Part shown: positions 24,504 through 53,239 of the stretch, piece by piece | Layout: the number at the start of each line of letters is the position of its first letter | Position numbering within the stretch: the stretch's first letter is position 1 | Source: Maylandia zebra | Taxonomy: Eukaryota > Chordata > Actinopteri > Cichliformes > Cichlidae | DNA length: 64,000 nucleotides | Reading direction: 5' to 3' | Assembly (NCBI RefSeq): GCF_041146795.1 | Contig: NC_135187.1 | Span: 36,690,556 to 36,754,555 of the forward strand | Notes under the pieces: model-generated | Database searches by the model: none | Seen by the model: the letters and a program-made list of their open reading frames with translations, nothing else | Told to the model about the DNA's origin: nothing | Made by a program: the position numbers and the translations under genes

Positions 24504-24511
24504 ATCTATAC

Positions 24512-25138
24512 TGTAGCTATCTTGTTTGACCTGGATACATTTTCATCCAGAACCTTTGCTTTTATGGAGGTTTATGGCTGCACACAGGCTTATTGCCTGC
24601 CACAGATTGTAGTAAGCTGTATATTAGTTATGTATCAGTCCACTCCTGATAGCACAAATGAAACTTTTATTTTTCTGGTATTTGCATGAATGAGATAATT
24701 TATTAAGGTTTTTTTCTTAAATGACTGATACATTTAATACAAACACTGGCCCAGTTACAGGTAACATCTATCTTAAACTGTGTCCTGAAAAGGTCTCTTG
24801 CATGTCAGACTGAATCACTAAACGGAACAGGACCGAGGTTTTAACTTCTTAGATGACATTTAGGATTTGGCCTTGAGCTCTTGCAGAATTCCCTCCTCTT
24901 GTGCGTTTCATACATCATATATCATCACATGCTATATATTATATTTCCAAAGCAGAATGTATCCTGAGGGAGAACCTTAGTGTTTTTAACAAATGTAAAC
25001 ATGTGACTGATATCAGGTGGGATTCCCTGCACAGCTGCTGGGACTGTAGGATGCGGTTAAAAGCAGCTGGGATTTGTTGCGTGGAAGTAGAGGTGGGAGT
25101 GCGTTGATCTTAGAATGGTTGGTCAGTGCTGCTCAGGT
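24512..25138. other. Intergenic
   Basis: No supported feature. Confidence 0.45.
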
Positions 25139-25176
25139 CATCTATAAGACGTATGGTGAGATACGTCTTATAGATG
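25139..25176. repeat. Perfect 16-bp hairpin beside a hAT end
   Basis: Left arm CATCTATAAGACGTAT (25139-25154), loop GGTGAG, right arm its exact complement (25161-25176). The loop and the last two arm bases are the ATGGTGAG target-site duplication of the element that follows. Confidence 0.85.
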
Positions 25177-25814
25177 CAGTAGCACAATCTGAATACTTTT
25201 TTCAAGTAACAAGTAATGTAAGGGATTACTATTGCAGAAAAAGTAGTTACATTACAGTTACATTCCCGTAAGCACGCTGCGGTACAGCGTTACTAAACTG
25301 TGATTTTGTTTGTGAGAGTGTCTCATGACAATGACGTACGAGCGTGTGACGTCCGTGGCAGCAACAGACGTGGATAACATGGAGTGATGGAGAGAGTACG
25401 ACCGTGCAGCGTTGCGGAAGTAATCAGATTACTGTGAGTTTGAATCTGTTAAAAGTGACACAAACATCAGCGTCTGCTGTTCACTCTGTGTGGGAAGGAA
25501 ACTTCTTTCTGCAGCGAAAAAATGAAACTTCAAATCTGAGCGAGCAGCGAGCGCGCCGCCACGGCAACGTGACATTCACAGAGAAACCCCCGGACCCCCC
25601 ACTGACATGACCGCTGTGGGCAAACCTCCACCCGCCCCACTCCTGATAAACAGGTGGCAATAGATTTAAGAGCTGCTGAGTCTTTGATTCTATTTATTTT
25701 CTGCTGTTTTACTCGCATCTATTTGAAAGAGTGTAAACACAAAACATGATTTTATCTGCTGGAACATGCAGACGATAGGTTTCCATGTTAATGTCTGTTA
25801 ATGGCAAGATGGCG

Positions 25815-28437
25815 CCGATTTTTTAGCTGGGATTATGCCCAACTATGATAGAGTTCTTATTGTTGGAGATTTTAATATACATGTATGCTGTCCTGATAAG
25901 CCACTGGTAAAGGACTTTTTAAGCCTTATTGACTCTTTTAGCCTGGTACAGTCCGTACGTGGCCCTACACATGAGCACTGACACACATTGGACCTTGTTC
26001 TGTCATATGGTCTGCCTGTCACTGACTTGGAGATTTGTGACTGTGCACTCTCAGATCATATGCCTGTGTTATTCAACGTTGGTTTGACATATACCGCAGT
26101 TAAACCTGGCGCTGCTACTCGGTGCTGTCGGGTTATTAACCCCGCCACTGCTGTGCAGTTTTCTGCTGCTTTTAATCAGCTCGGCGGCCCTTCTGACTTT
26201 GTCTCCTCTGATACAGAAGAGCTAAATTCCTGGTTTTATTCTTGCTGTCAAAAAATCATGGACTCTGTGGCTCCTTTAAAAACCAGGCAGCTTAAGGCTA
26301 AACCTGAGCCTTGGTTTAATGAGAGCAGTCGTGCTGTTAAGAGGGAATGTCGTCGAGCAGAACAGAAGCGGAAAAAGGATAAACTGCATGCATCATTTCA
26401 AATTCTCAAAGACTGCTGGCATCGCTAACAGAACACTGTTAAAGATGCAAAAAGGGAATATTTTGCAAATATTATTTCTTCCAACGGTCATAACCCACGT
26501 GTGTTATTTAGGACCATTGACACTGTTCTTAATACTCCTTTGAATGTCTGTTTGGAAGTTTCTCCTGAGATTTGCAATGATTTTCTGAACTTTTTCATTG
26601 TAAAGGTTGTCACCATCAGGGCTCTTATCACAGCTCCTGACTCTGACCCCTCTGTCTCTGTCCCTTGCGCTGCTGTTTTCACTCAGTTTGAGCTTGTGAC
26701 GCTCTCCTCTTTAGAGGATGTGGTTCGCCATATTAAGCCCACAGGTTCCCCACGGGATCCTGTCCCTCCACAATTCTTTAAAGAAATTTTTCCTAGTATA
26801 CAACAGTATGTCCTTGACATTATTAACAGCAGTCTGCCTTCTGGTATGGTTCCTGCAAATTTCAAACATGCAGTAGTACAGCCACTGCTTAAGAAACCTG
26901 GCCTTGATCACACAGTTTTAGCGAACTATAGGCCTATTTCCAAGCTGCCTTTAGTCTCCAAGGTTTTAGAGAAAATTGTTTTTAGTCAACTGAAAGATTT
27001 TCTAGATGAAAATGGCATCTTTGAGGTTTTTCAATCAGGTTTTAAAACCCTTCACAGCACAGAATCTGCATTACTAAGGGTTTTTAATGACATCCTTCTG
27101 GCATGTGATTCTGGTAACCATGTTGTTCTTGTCTTGCTCGACCGAACTGCTGCCTTTGACACCGTAGACCACAATATTCTAACTTCTCGATTACATGATG
27201 TAGTGGGTATTGGTGGCACTGCACTTAATTGGTTTAGGTCTTATTTATCAGATAGAACTTTCTCTGTCAGCCTTCTCGGTTACGAATAGTCTTCTGCTCC
27301 TCTGTCATGCGGCGTCCCACAGGGCTCAATTTTAGGGCCACTGCTCTTTTCATTGTGTCTATTGCCTCTGGGTTCTATCCTTAGAAGGCATGGGATCTCA
27401 TTTCATTGTTATGCCGATGACTGCCAAATTTATTTGCCACTAAAACACAAGGATGGCATCTCCATAAAACCTCTCTTAACATGTCTAGATGACATTAAAG
27501 CTTGGTTGGCTCTAAACTTTTTAAATTTTAATGAAAAGAAAACAGAAGTGTTGGTGTTTGGACCCAGTGGTCCCTGTGAGTCCTCCTCTGTTGTTTTAGG
27601 ATCCCTGGAAGTCTATTTTAAATCTGTTGTTACTGACCTTGGTTTTAAGTTGGACAGTGATTTTAAATTGGACAACCAAATCAGAGCAGTGGTGAAGTCC
27701 AGTTTTTATCATTTAAGGCGACTGGCAAGACTAAAATCTTTTCTTTCGAGGCAGCACCTTGAAACAGTGATCCATGCTTTTATTTCTTCCCGCCTGGACG
27801 ACTGTAACTCACTTTATGTGGGGGTCAGTCAGTCATTGCTCTCACGTCTGCAGCTGGTTCAAAATGCGGCTGCACAACTCCTAACAGGAACTCGAAAAAG
27901 AGAGCATATAACCCCTGTGCTGGCCTCTCTGCACTGGCTGCCTGTGTCTTTTAGAGTTCATTTTAAAATTCTTATGTTTGTTTTTAAATGCCTTCACAGT
28001 CTTGCCCCGCCTTACCTCTCTGAGCTTCTTCATCCCCACATACCCTGTCGGTCTCTCAGGTCAGCTGACCAGCTGCTCCTGGAGGTACCGAGATCCAGGA
28101 GGAAGCTCAGAGGGGGCGGGGCCTTCTCTATTGTGGCTCCAAAATTATGGAATAATTTGCCCGTGCACGTTAGAGAGGCCCCTTCACTGTCCACTTTTAA
28201 ATCACGTCTTAAAACCCACTTTTATTCCTTGGCTTCTAACCTCAGTGAGACTCAGTTTCTCTTTTAATTGAAGTAGTTATTTAATTAATGATTTCACTCT
28301 TCTTTTATTTGTGTTTTATTTATATCTCATGTAATTTTATTTTACAGTTCCAATGTACAGCACTTTGTGTCAGCTGTGGTTGTTTCAAAGTGTTTTCTAA
28401 GTAAATATGATGATGATGATGATGATGATGATGATGC
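25815..28437 (+). pseudogene. L2-like LINE with one frame and three stops
   Basis: The copy begins inside the endonuclease (VLIVGDFNIHV) and continues through SDHMPV, the reverse transcriptase ([60 protein letters not shown]) and the C-terminal [11 protein letters not shown] and [13 protein letters not shown] parts. All of this lies in one frame, broken only by in-frame stops at 25979, 26426 and 27287. A 3' UTR of ~140 bp ends in a (GAT)n tail at 28407-28437. It is 5'-truncated and has lost coding ability, but is not very old. Confidence 0.9.
28407..28437. repeat. (GAT)n LINE tail
   Basis: About ten GAT units that end the L2-like LINE. L2-type LINEs characteristically end in short tandem repeats, not poly(A). 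Confidence 0.9.
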
Positions 28438-29176
28438 ATAAAGTTAAAAAGATGAAAACTAATAAAACAAGTTTAAAAAATACTTTTTCATTGGATTCAG
28501 TTTCATATGATGGATTATGCAGAAACAGTCGAACACGGCTGAAAGCTAACACTGTTGCTTTATTACATATTCAGGTTGTAACTCATGTTTTTGAAAAACA
28601 ACTAAGTAACTAATTACTTAATCAGTAATGTAACAGGATTACTTTTTGGAGATGTAATCAGTAATTAGTAACTAATTACTTGCCCAACACTGATGGTGAG
28701 GGGTCCAAACTCTAGCAACCACAGGTAGGCCTGCAGTCTGACAGCAAAGTGCTCCAGAAGCACAAAATGATACTGTGTAGTCTTTACGATCAGTCAAGCT
28801 CTCGTTGAAGAAAGATCTTAAATCTGATTCTGGATTTAACGGGGAACCAGTGAAGTCTGTGGTCTCTGTTTGCTAGTCCCTGTCAGACTCTACCTGCAGC
28901 GCTCTGGATCAACCACAAGCTTCTTAAGGAAAACCAAACTTCTTTTCCTGTTGGGTCGTTTCATGATCAATCTCAGAGTCAGGATGTTTGACGCCTCAAA
29001 CTTCATGAGCACAGAATGACTAAAAATATAACTGCAACAAATAATCATTTGCTTCCTGTTTCTATATACATTTCTTTTTTTCTTTGACCAACTTTGAGCA
29101 TCAGTGTCACAGTTTTTATCATAGTTTCATATAAATAGAGTTTTACATTCACTCAGTTTTGGCTCTCTGATTAATC

Positions 29177-29362
29177 CAGGGGTGTCCAACCCCAGGCCTC
29201 GAGGGCTGGTGTCCTGCAGGTTTTAGACGTGTCAGCTGATTTAAATGGCTAAATGACTTCCTCAACATGTCTTGCAGTTCGCCAGAGGCCTGGTAATGAA
29301 CTCATCACCCAGGGTGAGATCTAAACCTGCGGGACACCAGCCCTCGAGTTCCCCACCCTCTG
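29177..29362. mobile_element. hAT-type MITE, 186 bp
   Basis: Same family as 9163-9388: CAGGGGTG start, GGCCTCGAGGGCTGGTGTCC, inverted at the far end. Flanked by GATTAATC (29169-29176) and GATTAAAC (29363-29370), a 7-of-8 target-site duplication. More decayed than its relative. Confidence 0.85.
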
Positions 29363-29370
29363 GATTAAAC

Positions 29371-30880
29371 AAATCCTATGGCTCTTACCCAGCAGGCATA
29401 CAGAGCTCAGACAGAGCTGATGTGGGTCAAAATCATCCAGGTGTGTTCCCTGCTAACCCTGCAGGTCGAGTCCTGTTGCACTGGTTATTTCACAATTTAG
29501 ACTTTAAAATCACACAAAAAATAACCAAACCACTTGAATTATACTGAGCTGGTGCTGATGTTGTTCTTATGCTTAGCCTAAAGCTGCACCTCTTCCCGTG
29601 TTCTCAGTTGATGATAGTCACCCAACAGGAAAGCAGCCGGGCATCCAGAGGAAGTGTGGTGGAAATCCAAATCGTTCTGAACCAACCGTCTACCACGGCA
29701 CAAACGAGCAGATGAAAAGCACAGAATGAATTCACAGGTTGGACTTCAGTCCTCCTTCTAGTGTCCCTGCTGGAACCTGGAACTGTGAACGAACTTCTAC
29801 GGCCCACCTGCTCACTTCACTTCAATTTGTCCTCAGCACATCTTCACATGAGCATGAATCCCGTCACATACACAGGAATACTTTTACTTCTTAAAACTCT
29901 GTTTGGATCAGTCACCATTTATTTGTTTTCTAAGTCATCCAGTGTGTCACTGTCACTCTTTCTGCACCACACAGGTCAGACTGTGCAGGCTCTCAGTGAG
30001 GCCTGTTCTATTAGCATCACGGTTATTCTAACACCCGATCCTTTGTACTGGTTAATGTAAACATACTTTTTATTTATTGTATTTTATTCAACATGAGCAA
30101 AACTGACCCAGTGTCTTCAACCCCAGGTAACGTGACAATACACCCACCTACTACAGAACTTAATGAACCTTGGGTGGGGAAATATGGAGCATGAAATCAA
30201 TATGGGGGGAGACGCTGATTGAAGCATCCCTCGTTGCCAGACTGAGTATTTCAAAATCTGCTGTTCTATGGAGCAAAGCATGTGCCAGGTACCACTCCTC
30301 ACATACTTATGAGAAACCGAAGCAACAGATTTGCTAAATGTTTCGTGGGATGGCAGGTTCAGAGTTTGGTGTAAACAACGCTCAAGCACAGAGGCAGCTC
30401 GCCTCCTCCCAGCGTGTGATGGCTGTTTGGGCTTCTTAGTACCAACTAAGAATCACTTCGATTACAGCACTAAGTACAAGGAAACTACAGTGCTTCTAAA
30501 AGCCTGCAATAATAATTAATGTGCAATAATAACAGTGTGCAATACACATACTTATTTTTTTATTACCAAGTTAATATACTGTTGTGTTGTTTGTGTTGCG
30601 TTGTGATGTCGTGTTTTTTTAAAATGATAATCTCTTTAGTTTTTAACTTACATTTTCAAAGACGTTGAGCTGCAGCTCATCTGAATTATTTTTCTCCAGA
30701 GTGCCACAGGTACAGAAAGCTCCCAGTTATTTTAAAATAACCTTGTTCCTAATCCAGTAAAGTGTAAATGTCTTCACTTGCACAGGTCTGGCACGAGGAC
30801 TTGTCGTGATAACCCTTTGAAAGAGCATCAGTAAAGAGCGTGCTCACGTTCTACAAACACAATGAAACGACACAGATCAC
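29371..30880. other. Intergenic, 3' of rpl15
   Basis: No supported gene or element. Confidence 0.5.
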
Positions 30881-30897
30881 CCCCATAAAAAGAGCTG

Positions 30898-30903
30898 TTT
30901 ATT
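30898..30903 (-). terminator. rpl15: rpl15 polyadenylation signal
   Basis: AATAAA on the minus strand about 32 bp after the stop codon, giving the very short 3' UTR usual for ribosomal protein genes. Confidence 0.75.
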
Positions 30904-30934
30904 TTTGTAAATGTACAGGCATGGCTGGCACGCT

Positions 30935-32746
<1,812 letters not shown>

Positions 32747-33533
32747 TTATCTGAGAAGAAAAAGAAACTTTGGTCAAGTCATTTTTGTCAGCTTGTTAAT
32801 TAAAAGCTCATTAGGCGCTACCTTCCTTTACAGTGCAACCAACAGTTCAGCAGAGCAACACTGTTTACGGCAGCTACGCTGAAGAGCCCAACAGGTACGG
32901 TCTAACAAGTCTTTAAATCACTGAACTGTTGGCAAGTTACAAGATTAGTTCGGCACATTTTAAATAGAAATTCATGTATTACTACATTTCAAACGGCACA
33001 TGGCTGGACGTGACCTGGACTGGATACCTTCAGAATATGAAGGCTACGCAAACACGTCCATGCTTCAGGTTTCCCCAAAAACATTCAGACACATGAAGAG
33101 AATGAAATAGCGACACAGCAGATGTAGCCACTCCACGCTTAGCATAAGCTGTATACAAGGCTAGCATAGCCGACAGCAGCACACCGCAGTTGGCCGGCTC
33201 TTTGTCGCATAAATACCCACAGAAATAACTCCACAGAAATGCACGCGTACGTGGGACAGTGATCCAAACGCTAGAACTCTACATTTATATAAATAAATCA
33301 CAGTGGAAACGACACGTTAGCGGTCCCTGGCTACCAGACAGAGAGCATCTGAACGCCACTAAAGCACAGGATTCTAATCAAAGCCTTTAACCTTTTTCCA
33401 CGAAATAGTCACAGAGTACAGATTGATAACAAAGCACTAAGCTACAGCCCGAGTCACAGATACAGATGAACGGGTATACATGATGATTTTAACGGATTAC
33501 TATTTGGTCACAAGCACAGAAAAACTCGCTTAC

Positions 33534-33565
33534 ATGATGGCGTACTAGCCGGAAAGAGAGAGGGC
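33534..33565 (-). promoter_or_regulatory. rpl15: rpl15 untranslated first exon with 5'TOP tract
   Basis: On the minus strand a pyrimidine run GCCCTCTCTCTTTCC (33551-33565) is followed by GGCTAGTACGCCATCAT and a GTAAGC donor (33528-33533). This is the terminal oligopyrimidine arrangement of ribosomal protein genes, which puts translation under mTOR-LARP1 control. The exact start base within the tract is not fixed. Confidence 0.75.
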
Positions 33566-34060
33566 AAGTACCCAGCATGCCTTAAGGAAAACGGCAGTAG
33601 CGTACTTCCGCTTTTCGCAGTGCTCCTGGGAAATGTGGTCTTCTTTTCTCTTCGACTTTTCGCGTTTGTCACTTATGTGGTAATTTTCAGAATCAAACAC
33701 GCGCTCATTGTCCAGTTTCCAGTGATTTCATTCCTACAAATATAAAGCAAAAATATTTGTAAACATAAAGACAAATTCGGAGCCATAATTTACTGCGTCG
33801 AACTGCATATTAATTAGGAGTCAATTACAAAGTCAACATTAATAACATGCGCTAAACTTTTTTTAAATGTAATTTTAACTTGTCTTTAATCAGCTTTCAT
33901 ATTTTCTACAGATAAAATGAATAAATAAATAAAATAAATAAATAAATAAATAATAACGTACACGCGAGCAAAGTTGGTGATCTTCGAGGGCTCTGACGTA
34001 TGGTGAACTGCGCATGCGCTCTGACAGAACCTGTCGCTCTATAATCTCACAGCAGAATGG
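33566..34060. promoter_or_regulatory. Shared rpl15/nkiras1 bidirectional promoter
   Basis: The two genes diverge from this interval. It holds an ETS-type ACTTCCG (33604-33610), a CCCAGCATGC word (33571-33580) and, on the minus strand, CCACATTTCCCAGGAG near 33624-33640. The last two resemble ZNF143 sites, which are common in TATA-less housekeeping bidirectional promoters. An AAATAAATAAATAAAT tract near 33918-33955 separates the two sides. Confidence 0.6.
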
Positions 34061-34340
34061 ATCCTCCGGTCGTGGTTCTACGCTTGCAGACCTGACGGAA
34101 GCCTCGTATCTTCCTCACTAAAGTTAGCGACTTTTCTCAAACATACAAAGAATTTAAAAATATGTGTTCGTATTTCGGCTAGCTGGCTAAACAATAGCTA
34201 GCTTTAGCCAGCTAGGTACAAGCTAAGGGTGAACATGTCTGTTGATGTTTTGAGGGGCTGTCGGTCGTTTTGATGTTACTGTGGTTCTAACGCGTTTCTG
34301 TACACACCGTGACCTTCTGTCTTGATGTCACAGACTCGAC

Positions 34341-36696
34341 ATGGGAAAAGGCTGTAAAGTTGTGGTGTGCGGCCAGGCGGCTGTGGGAAAAACTGCTATT
34401 CTGGAACAGCTGCTGTACGGAAACCACAGTGTAGGTGAGGACTGGACGTACAGGGGCGTGATGTTACTTGTTTCTGTGACGAAGCTTTGAACACTCTTTA
34501 TTTGGCATAGCATACGTACATTCTTCCAGGACATGAATTGTTTGGTATATTTATATTACATGGTGTTGATACATCATGCTGTATGAGAGCATTCCAATGC
34601 TTCATTGCCAAGATCCTCATTTGCTGTTTCAGTAACTCTTTTTATTTTTCGTCTGTACCTTTCAGGGTCAGAGTCTAACGAGACACAGGAGGACGTGTAT
34701 GTGGCCTCTGTGGAAACCGACCGAGGTGTCAAGGAACAGCTCAGGCTCTATGACACCAAGGGACTGAATGATGGACAAGACCTCCCTAAGCACTACTACT
34801 CAGTGGCAGATGGCTTTGTGCTTGTTTACAGTGTTGACAGCTTGGAGTCTTTCAAGAGGGTGGACGTTCTGAAGAAAGAAATAGATAAGTCCAGAGATAA
34901 AAAAGAGGTGAGGCTGGGTTGAAGTCTGCTCGGGCAAACGTTGCACAGATTGCTGGCATATCATCCCAGAACTTCACAAGTTCTTTTTCTGTGAGCAGAT
35001 GTCTAGTTTTTGCCTGGTTAAATAATATAATTACATTTAGAGTATTTCTTAACAGCTCTAGTTTCCGCCTCTTAGCTGTACAGCTTTACAGTGAGTGTAG
35101 TACTAAACAGTGTAAACTGGACCTTATGGAGAATAGAAAGAGATAAGACATGTTTGGACGTGTCTTTAAAACTTGCTAGAAATCATCTGAATGGTTTTAT
35201 ATAGACAAATCTATACATTTATGAGTATAAAACATGTTTGCTCTTAAAAGTGAATACTTGTATCATTTTAAAGATATGCATATAATAAGGTCACTGTTCC
35301 AAAAAACATGACCAGCAGCACCAAGAGAACCTCAGCGTACACGACTAACAACCCACAGACAGAGCAGACCTAAACAGGAAGATAAAGGTGGAGAAAGGAG
35401 TCGACGTGTAACACTTAGGGAAGCTACTTTATGTTGCTACAATATCACGGGTGGAGAGGGCAGCTCCACCAGTTTGAGTTCAGGGCCTGTTAGCCTTTTT
35501 GACACATTTAACATTACGGCATTTTATTCTCCATAGTTCAGTTTGTTATCTGCTCTGACCGAATTTTGTTTAGACACAGAGGAAGCTGCAAACCTGAACT
35601 CTGATAGCATTAGCATTTGAGTTTTAAACTGACTTATGTTTCAGCTTCGCTGTAGTCATCCTCACCGCTCATCACATTCTGACAGCCTGATCTCTGATCA
35701 CTAAATTAGTGGATCACGCGTTGTTGAAACAAAGGCCTCAGTGAGGCGTCTATGGACCTCCACAGTGCCATGAGCAGTTCCACTGTGGGTGTTTTCGCTG
35801 CTACTGCTGACTGTTAAGCTTTCTGTGACTTTGCAGTGTCATCAGGTTTGTTCTGCACACTGTCAACCAAACCTAAAAGCAGTCGGTCAGCCAGATGTTC
35901 AAACTGGGATGGAATGCACCAAAACCTTAGTTAGCCGTGGTCATGTGACAAGGATGTTTCGAAACACCTGCGCTGTGTGAGGTCGACGCAGCATTAAAAC
36001 AAATGCATTTTAAGCACAGACTCATACACTGATGGATGCATCGGGTGCAATTTGGGTATCTCGCCCAGAAACGATTTGACATGTGTGGGAAAAGCTCCAG
36101 TGAGCGTCCACAGTCGCAGCTGGGGGGGAACACCACGGGTGTGAGCTTTTATATCGACTGTTTGAAACGCAGTAAGAAGCGAACATGAAGCCTCCTGACT
36201 GCGAGTAGACACAGTATTGATATATAGAGATAAAAACATGTTTCGTAGTTTGATAGCCTCAGTATATTTCTATAATGTTGGATTAAAAAAAACCCTTGAA
36301 TGTGTAGAATATTCTCGGACAGGCGGATATTTGGGAAAAACAAAAACTTTACAGAGACGTTGGACTCTAAAATTCCACACTTGCATGTATTCGTGTTTTC
36401 TCCTGTGTAAATGTAGATCACTTAAAAGTGACGTGGCTTTGTTTTGGGTGCAGGTGATGGTCATAGTGCTGGGGAACAAAACAGACCTGCGGGAGCGTCG
36501 TCAGGTAGAGCACGAGGCAGCACAGCAGTGGGCACGAGGCGAGAAGGTGAAGCTGTGGGAGGTGAGCGTCACTGAACGCACCTCGCTCATCGAACCGTTC
36601 ACCCAGCTCACCAGCCGCCTCACGCAGCCTCAGAGCAAGTCGGCCTTCCCTCTGCCTGGACGTAAGAGCAAGGGGTCCCCATCCAATGACATCTGA
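34341..36696 (+). CDS. nkiras1: NF-kappaB inhibitor-interacting Ras-like protein 1 (kappaB-Ras1)
   Basis: Small atypical Ras-like GTPase that binds IkappaB proteins and limits NF-kappaB (and Ral) signalling. Coding exons 34341-34434, 34666-34907 and 36454-36696 give 192 residues, the family length. P-loop GQAAVGKT at 11-18, with Ala where classical Ras has Gly12; the switch II motif is DTKGL, without the Gln61 of Ras; NKTD at 120-123. These substitutions are characteristic of kappaB-Ras, which hydrolyses GTP poorly. The C-terminus [16 protein letters not shown] lacks a CAAX box. [20 protein letters not shown] and [21 protein letters not shown] favour NKIRAS1 over NKIRAS2, as does synteny. An acceptor (GTCACAG) just before the ATG shows an upstream untranslated exon. 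Confidence 0.96.
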
Positions 36697-38175
36697 CACA
36701 CTCCTTCCTGCGTTCACTCCCAGCAGCACGCTGTGGACGGGATTTCGGTTTAGCCGTTTGGGATTTTTGCTTGATGACATAATTGATGGCCTGCTTCGAG
36801 TACAGCCCTGGAGGAAGGATGTGGTCACACAGGCACTCCTCTGATACAGGAATGTACAGTTTTTCTTTTTTAACTTTTTAAGGGTAACGGCACGCTGGAA
36901 ATATTCAGTAGGTTATACATCCTTCCAGCGCTGCTGCGGTCACTCATCTCTGTACAAGCTCAGAAGAATTTTATGTATTTTTATTTAAATAGTCGTTTCT
37001 TCTGACTGCAGTTTGTCGTGCTTATCATGACCATACGTCTGCCAAGTTTTGGATTGTGCCTGCTGTTGATGAAACTACAGATGGATGCCGCCTCTGTGAC
37101 ATCACCACTTCATCAAGTCTCATGATGAAGCCGTAGATGTGTCTTTGCTGTCAGGATTTTGAAACTAAGGTGGTGACAGCGAGAGGTGGAGCTCACTGTA
37201 ACACCACACCTCATTGGCTAACATGATTGGCAAGTAGTTAGCTAATGAGCTAGAATAATCAGATTTTTAAACAGGTTATGTGTCCACTATGAAGTGAAAC
37301 TAAGTAATCCAGGTGTTTATGGTCACAGACGGCTCTTTTCCAGGAATGAGTGTCACACTTGTTCGTCCTTTGAGTTAGGCACCTTTGTATGCTTGAATGA
37401 TTCACAGATCAGTGTTAAACAGCAGATCTGAAGAAAACTTTGAAAGAACTTCAGGAAATGAAATGTTCTGTTGGATGGATCGATCCTTTATCGTCTGTAC
37501 CTGTTGACGTGGACAGTGACTTTAACTGAACCAAATATTAGAGAGGTGTCAGGGCCCAAACCTGGTAGAGAAGCAGGCGTTGAAAAGCTGCGTGCGCACA
37601 GGTGATCACACGGGGAGGTTCAAACCATCTTAACAATGGAGAACCAAAGATTTGGGAGGGTTTGACCCCCAGCGTTACACATTAAGCAGACGTGTTGTTA
37701 TTAGATTACTAATATGAGTTCTCCCTTCAAAAACAGGAGGCCAGTACAAACCTGTCGTTTCCCATTCAGTGTGAACGCCGCATCCTTCCTGTCCTCTGAT
37801 ACGACTGCGGCGGTCAAGTATGGCCTGGTAGCAATAATAGTCATGGTACTGCCTTTACTCGTGATGTTTCATGTTTCCTGTACACGCAGGAGTGCAGTCG
37901 GTTTAATCCGACAGGGATGTGTTTGCCTTTCTAACTGTAGACGTTGTTGAGAGGAAATATTTTTAACTAATTTATTTTTGTCACTTTATTGAGCCTCATT
38001 CCTTTACTTGTGAAAATGGTGATGAATGATGATCTGACGTGTCCTGAAAGTGTTTTAACAGTAATAACATTTAATGTGCTGCTAGTAGAACAGAGGTGAA
38101 ATATCTTGGCTAATGTACTCTGCTCTGTAACAGTCTGAGGATGCACTGAATAAAATGTAGCCCCTTCATGTTATC
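36697..38175 (+). other. nkiras1: nkiras1 3' untranslated region with polyadenylation signal
   Basis: No further gene lies between the stop codon and AATAAA at 38149-38154, the likely polyadenylation signal. The length is inferred; an earlier site cannot be excluded. Confidence 0.55.
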
Positions 38176-38493
38176 AGCTCCTGAAATGATGGGAAACAAG
38201 TGGGTCGCTTTGGTTGGTCATGTTTAATCCTTAAAGGGAGAAACAGTGCTGCTCTTCATCGGTACAGAACACAAACCACAACCAACATCCACCTAAACAC
38301 GTCTACATGTGGAAACAACTTTCTCTAAGTCTGAGCGTGGCAGCAAACGCCAGAGCGGCCCTCGGGTCCCAGCGCAGTTATCCCAGTGTTTGAGTGACTG
38401 CTCGCTGTGACAAAGTAAGAAAACCTTCAGACGGTCACTTCAATATGTGAATGAGCTTAAGCAGAAATGGGTGCTGGTAAACGTTAGCTTCTC

Positions 38494-38499
38494 TTTATT
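38494..38499 (-). terminator. ube2e1: Candidate ube2e1 polyadenylation signal
   Basis: AATAAA on the minus strand about 345 bp past the stop codon at 38844. It faces the end of nkiras1, so the two transcripts converge in 38.15-38.5 kb. Confidence 0.45.
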
Positions 38500-38843
38500 C
38501 TCAGCAGCACACAAATACTGAGAAGTGCAGCCTGTAAACTACGGCTGCAGCTCGCAACACTAACTGGAAGTTTAATACAAGTGGAAATTTACACTGACAC
38601 CACTGACTGGGAATCATGCTGACACATTTCATCTAGTAGTTAAGTATTAATGCCCATCGTCAAGCACGGGCAAACTATTCAAAGAGGAGACACTAAATGT
38701 GCTACTGGCAGATCTGATTATAGTCAGGCCAAAGGATAACTTAATACAATAAACAACATAATGTCAGGTTTGAAGACTTCAGTTCCAAGATTAAAAAAAC
38801 AAATCCTCCTCCCAGGTCGTCCAATCAGCAGCAGCTCGGGCCA

Positions 38844-52795
<13,952 letters not shown>

Positions 52796-53239
52796 ACCGA
52801 GCCTGGGAAATGAACATTCATTTAAAATGATATTTCATAATAAAACGAAATTATTCGAGCTGCTGCAGGACTCTGACGTATTAAATCCACCTACTACAGC
52901 TGACACGGTCCACTAACACGTCCACGGCTGCCACTGAGTTCAAGCTCTAACTGCACTGAAATGTTCGTAGGATACACGCGTTAACTGTAACAGGTTGGCG
53001 TTTTCTATCTATGGACTGTAAAGCTCTAGTGTGCAGCCATGGCTGCCTCCATCACATTACGGCTCAGGCCTGGAGCGACACTGGCCGAGTAAACTGGTTG
53101 GACTAGTTTAAATCCTCCGTGTGAGGAACCTCTGCGGCCTGAGCTAATGTTGCCTGTTATTTTTAGCTCGTTGGGCAGCGACAAAGGAAACATCTGATGG
53201 AGCAGTTGGGCCCGGCTCTGGTCAACACCAGGGACCAAA

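Larger units (their letters stand above)
25177..28692. mobile_element. hAT-type element split by an L2-like LINE
   Basis: The right end reads TTACTTGCCCAACACTG, a standard hAT terminus, followed by ATGGTGAG (28693-28700). The same 8 bases occur at 25153-25160 on the left. The left end starts CAGT and has the ACTTTTTTCAAGTAAC and GTAATGTAAGGGATTAC words of the family, but its outer TIR is poor. Inner TAATCAGTAATTAGTAAC words flank the right side. Without the LINE the element would be about 0.9 kb and non-coding. Confidence 0.65.

Noticed and set aside
36418-36828. 136-residue minus-strand frame
   Set aside because: Shadow of the last nkiras1 coding exon.
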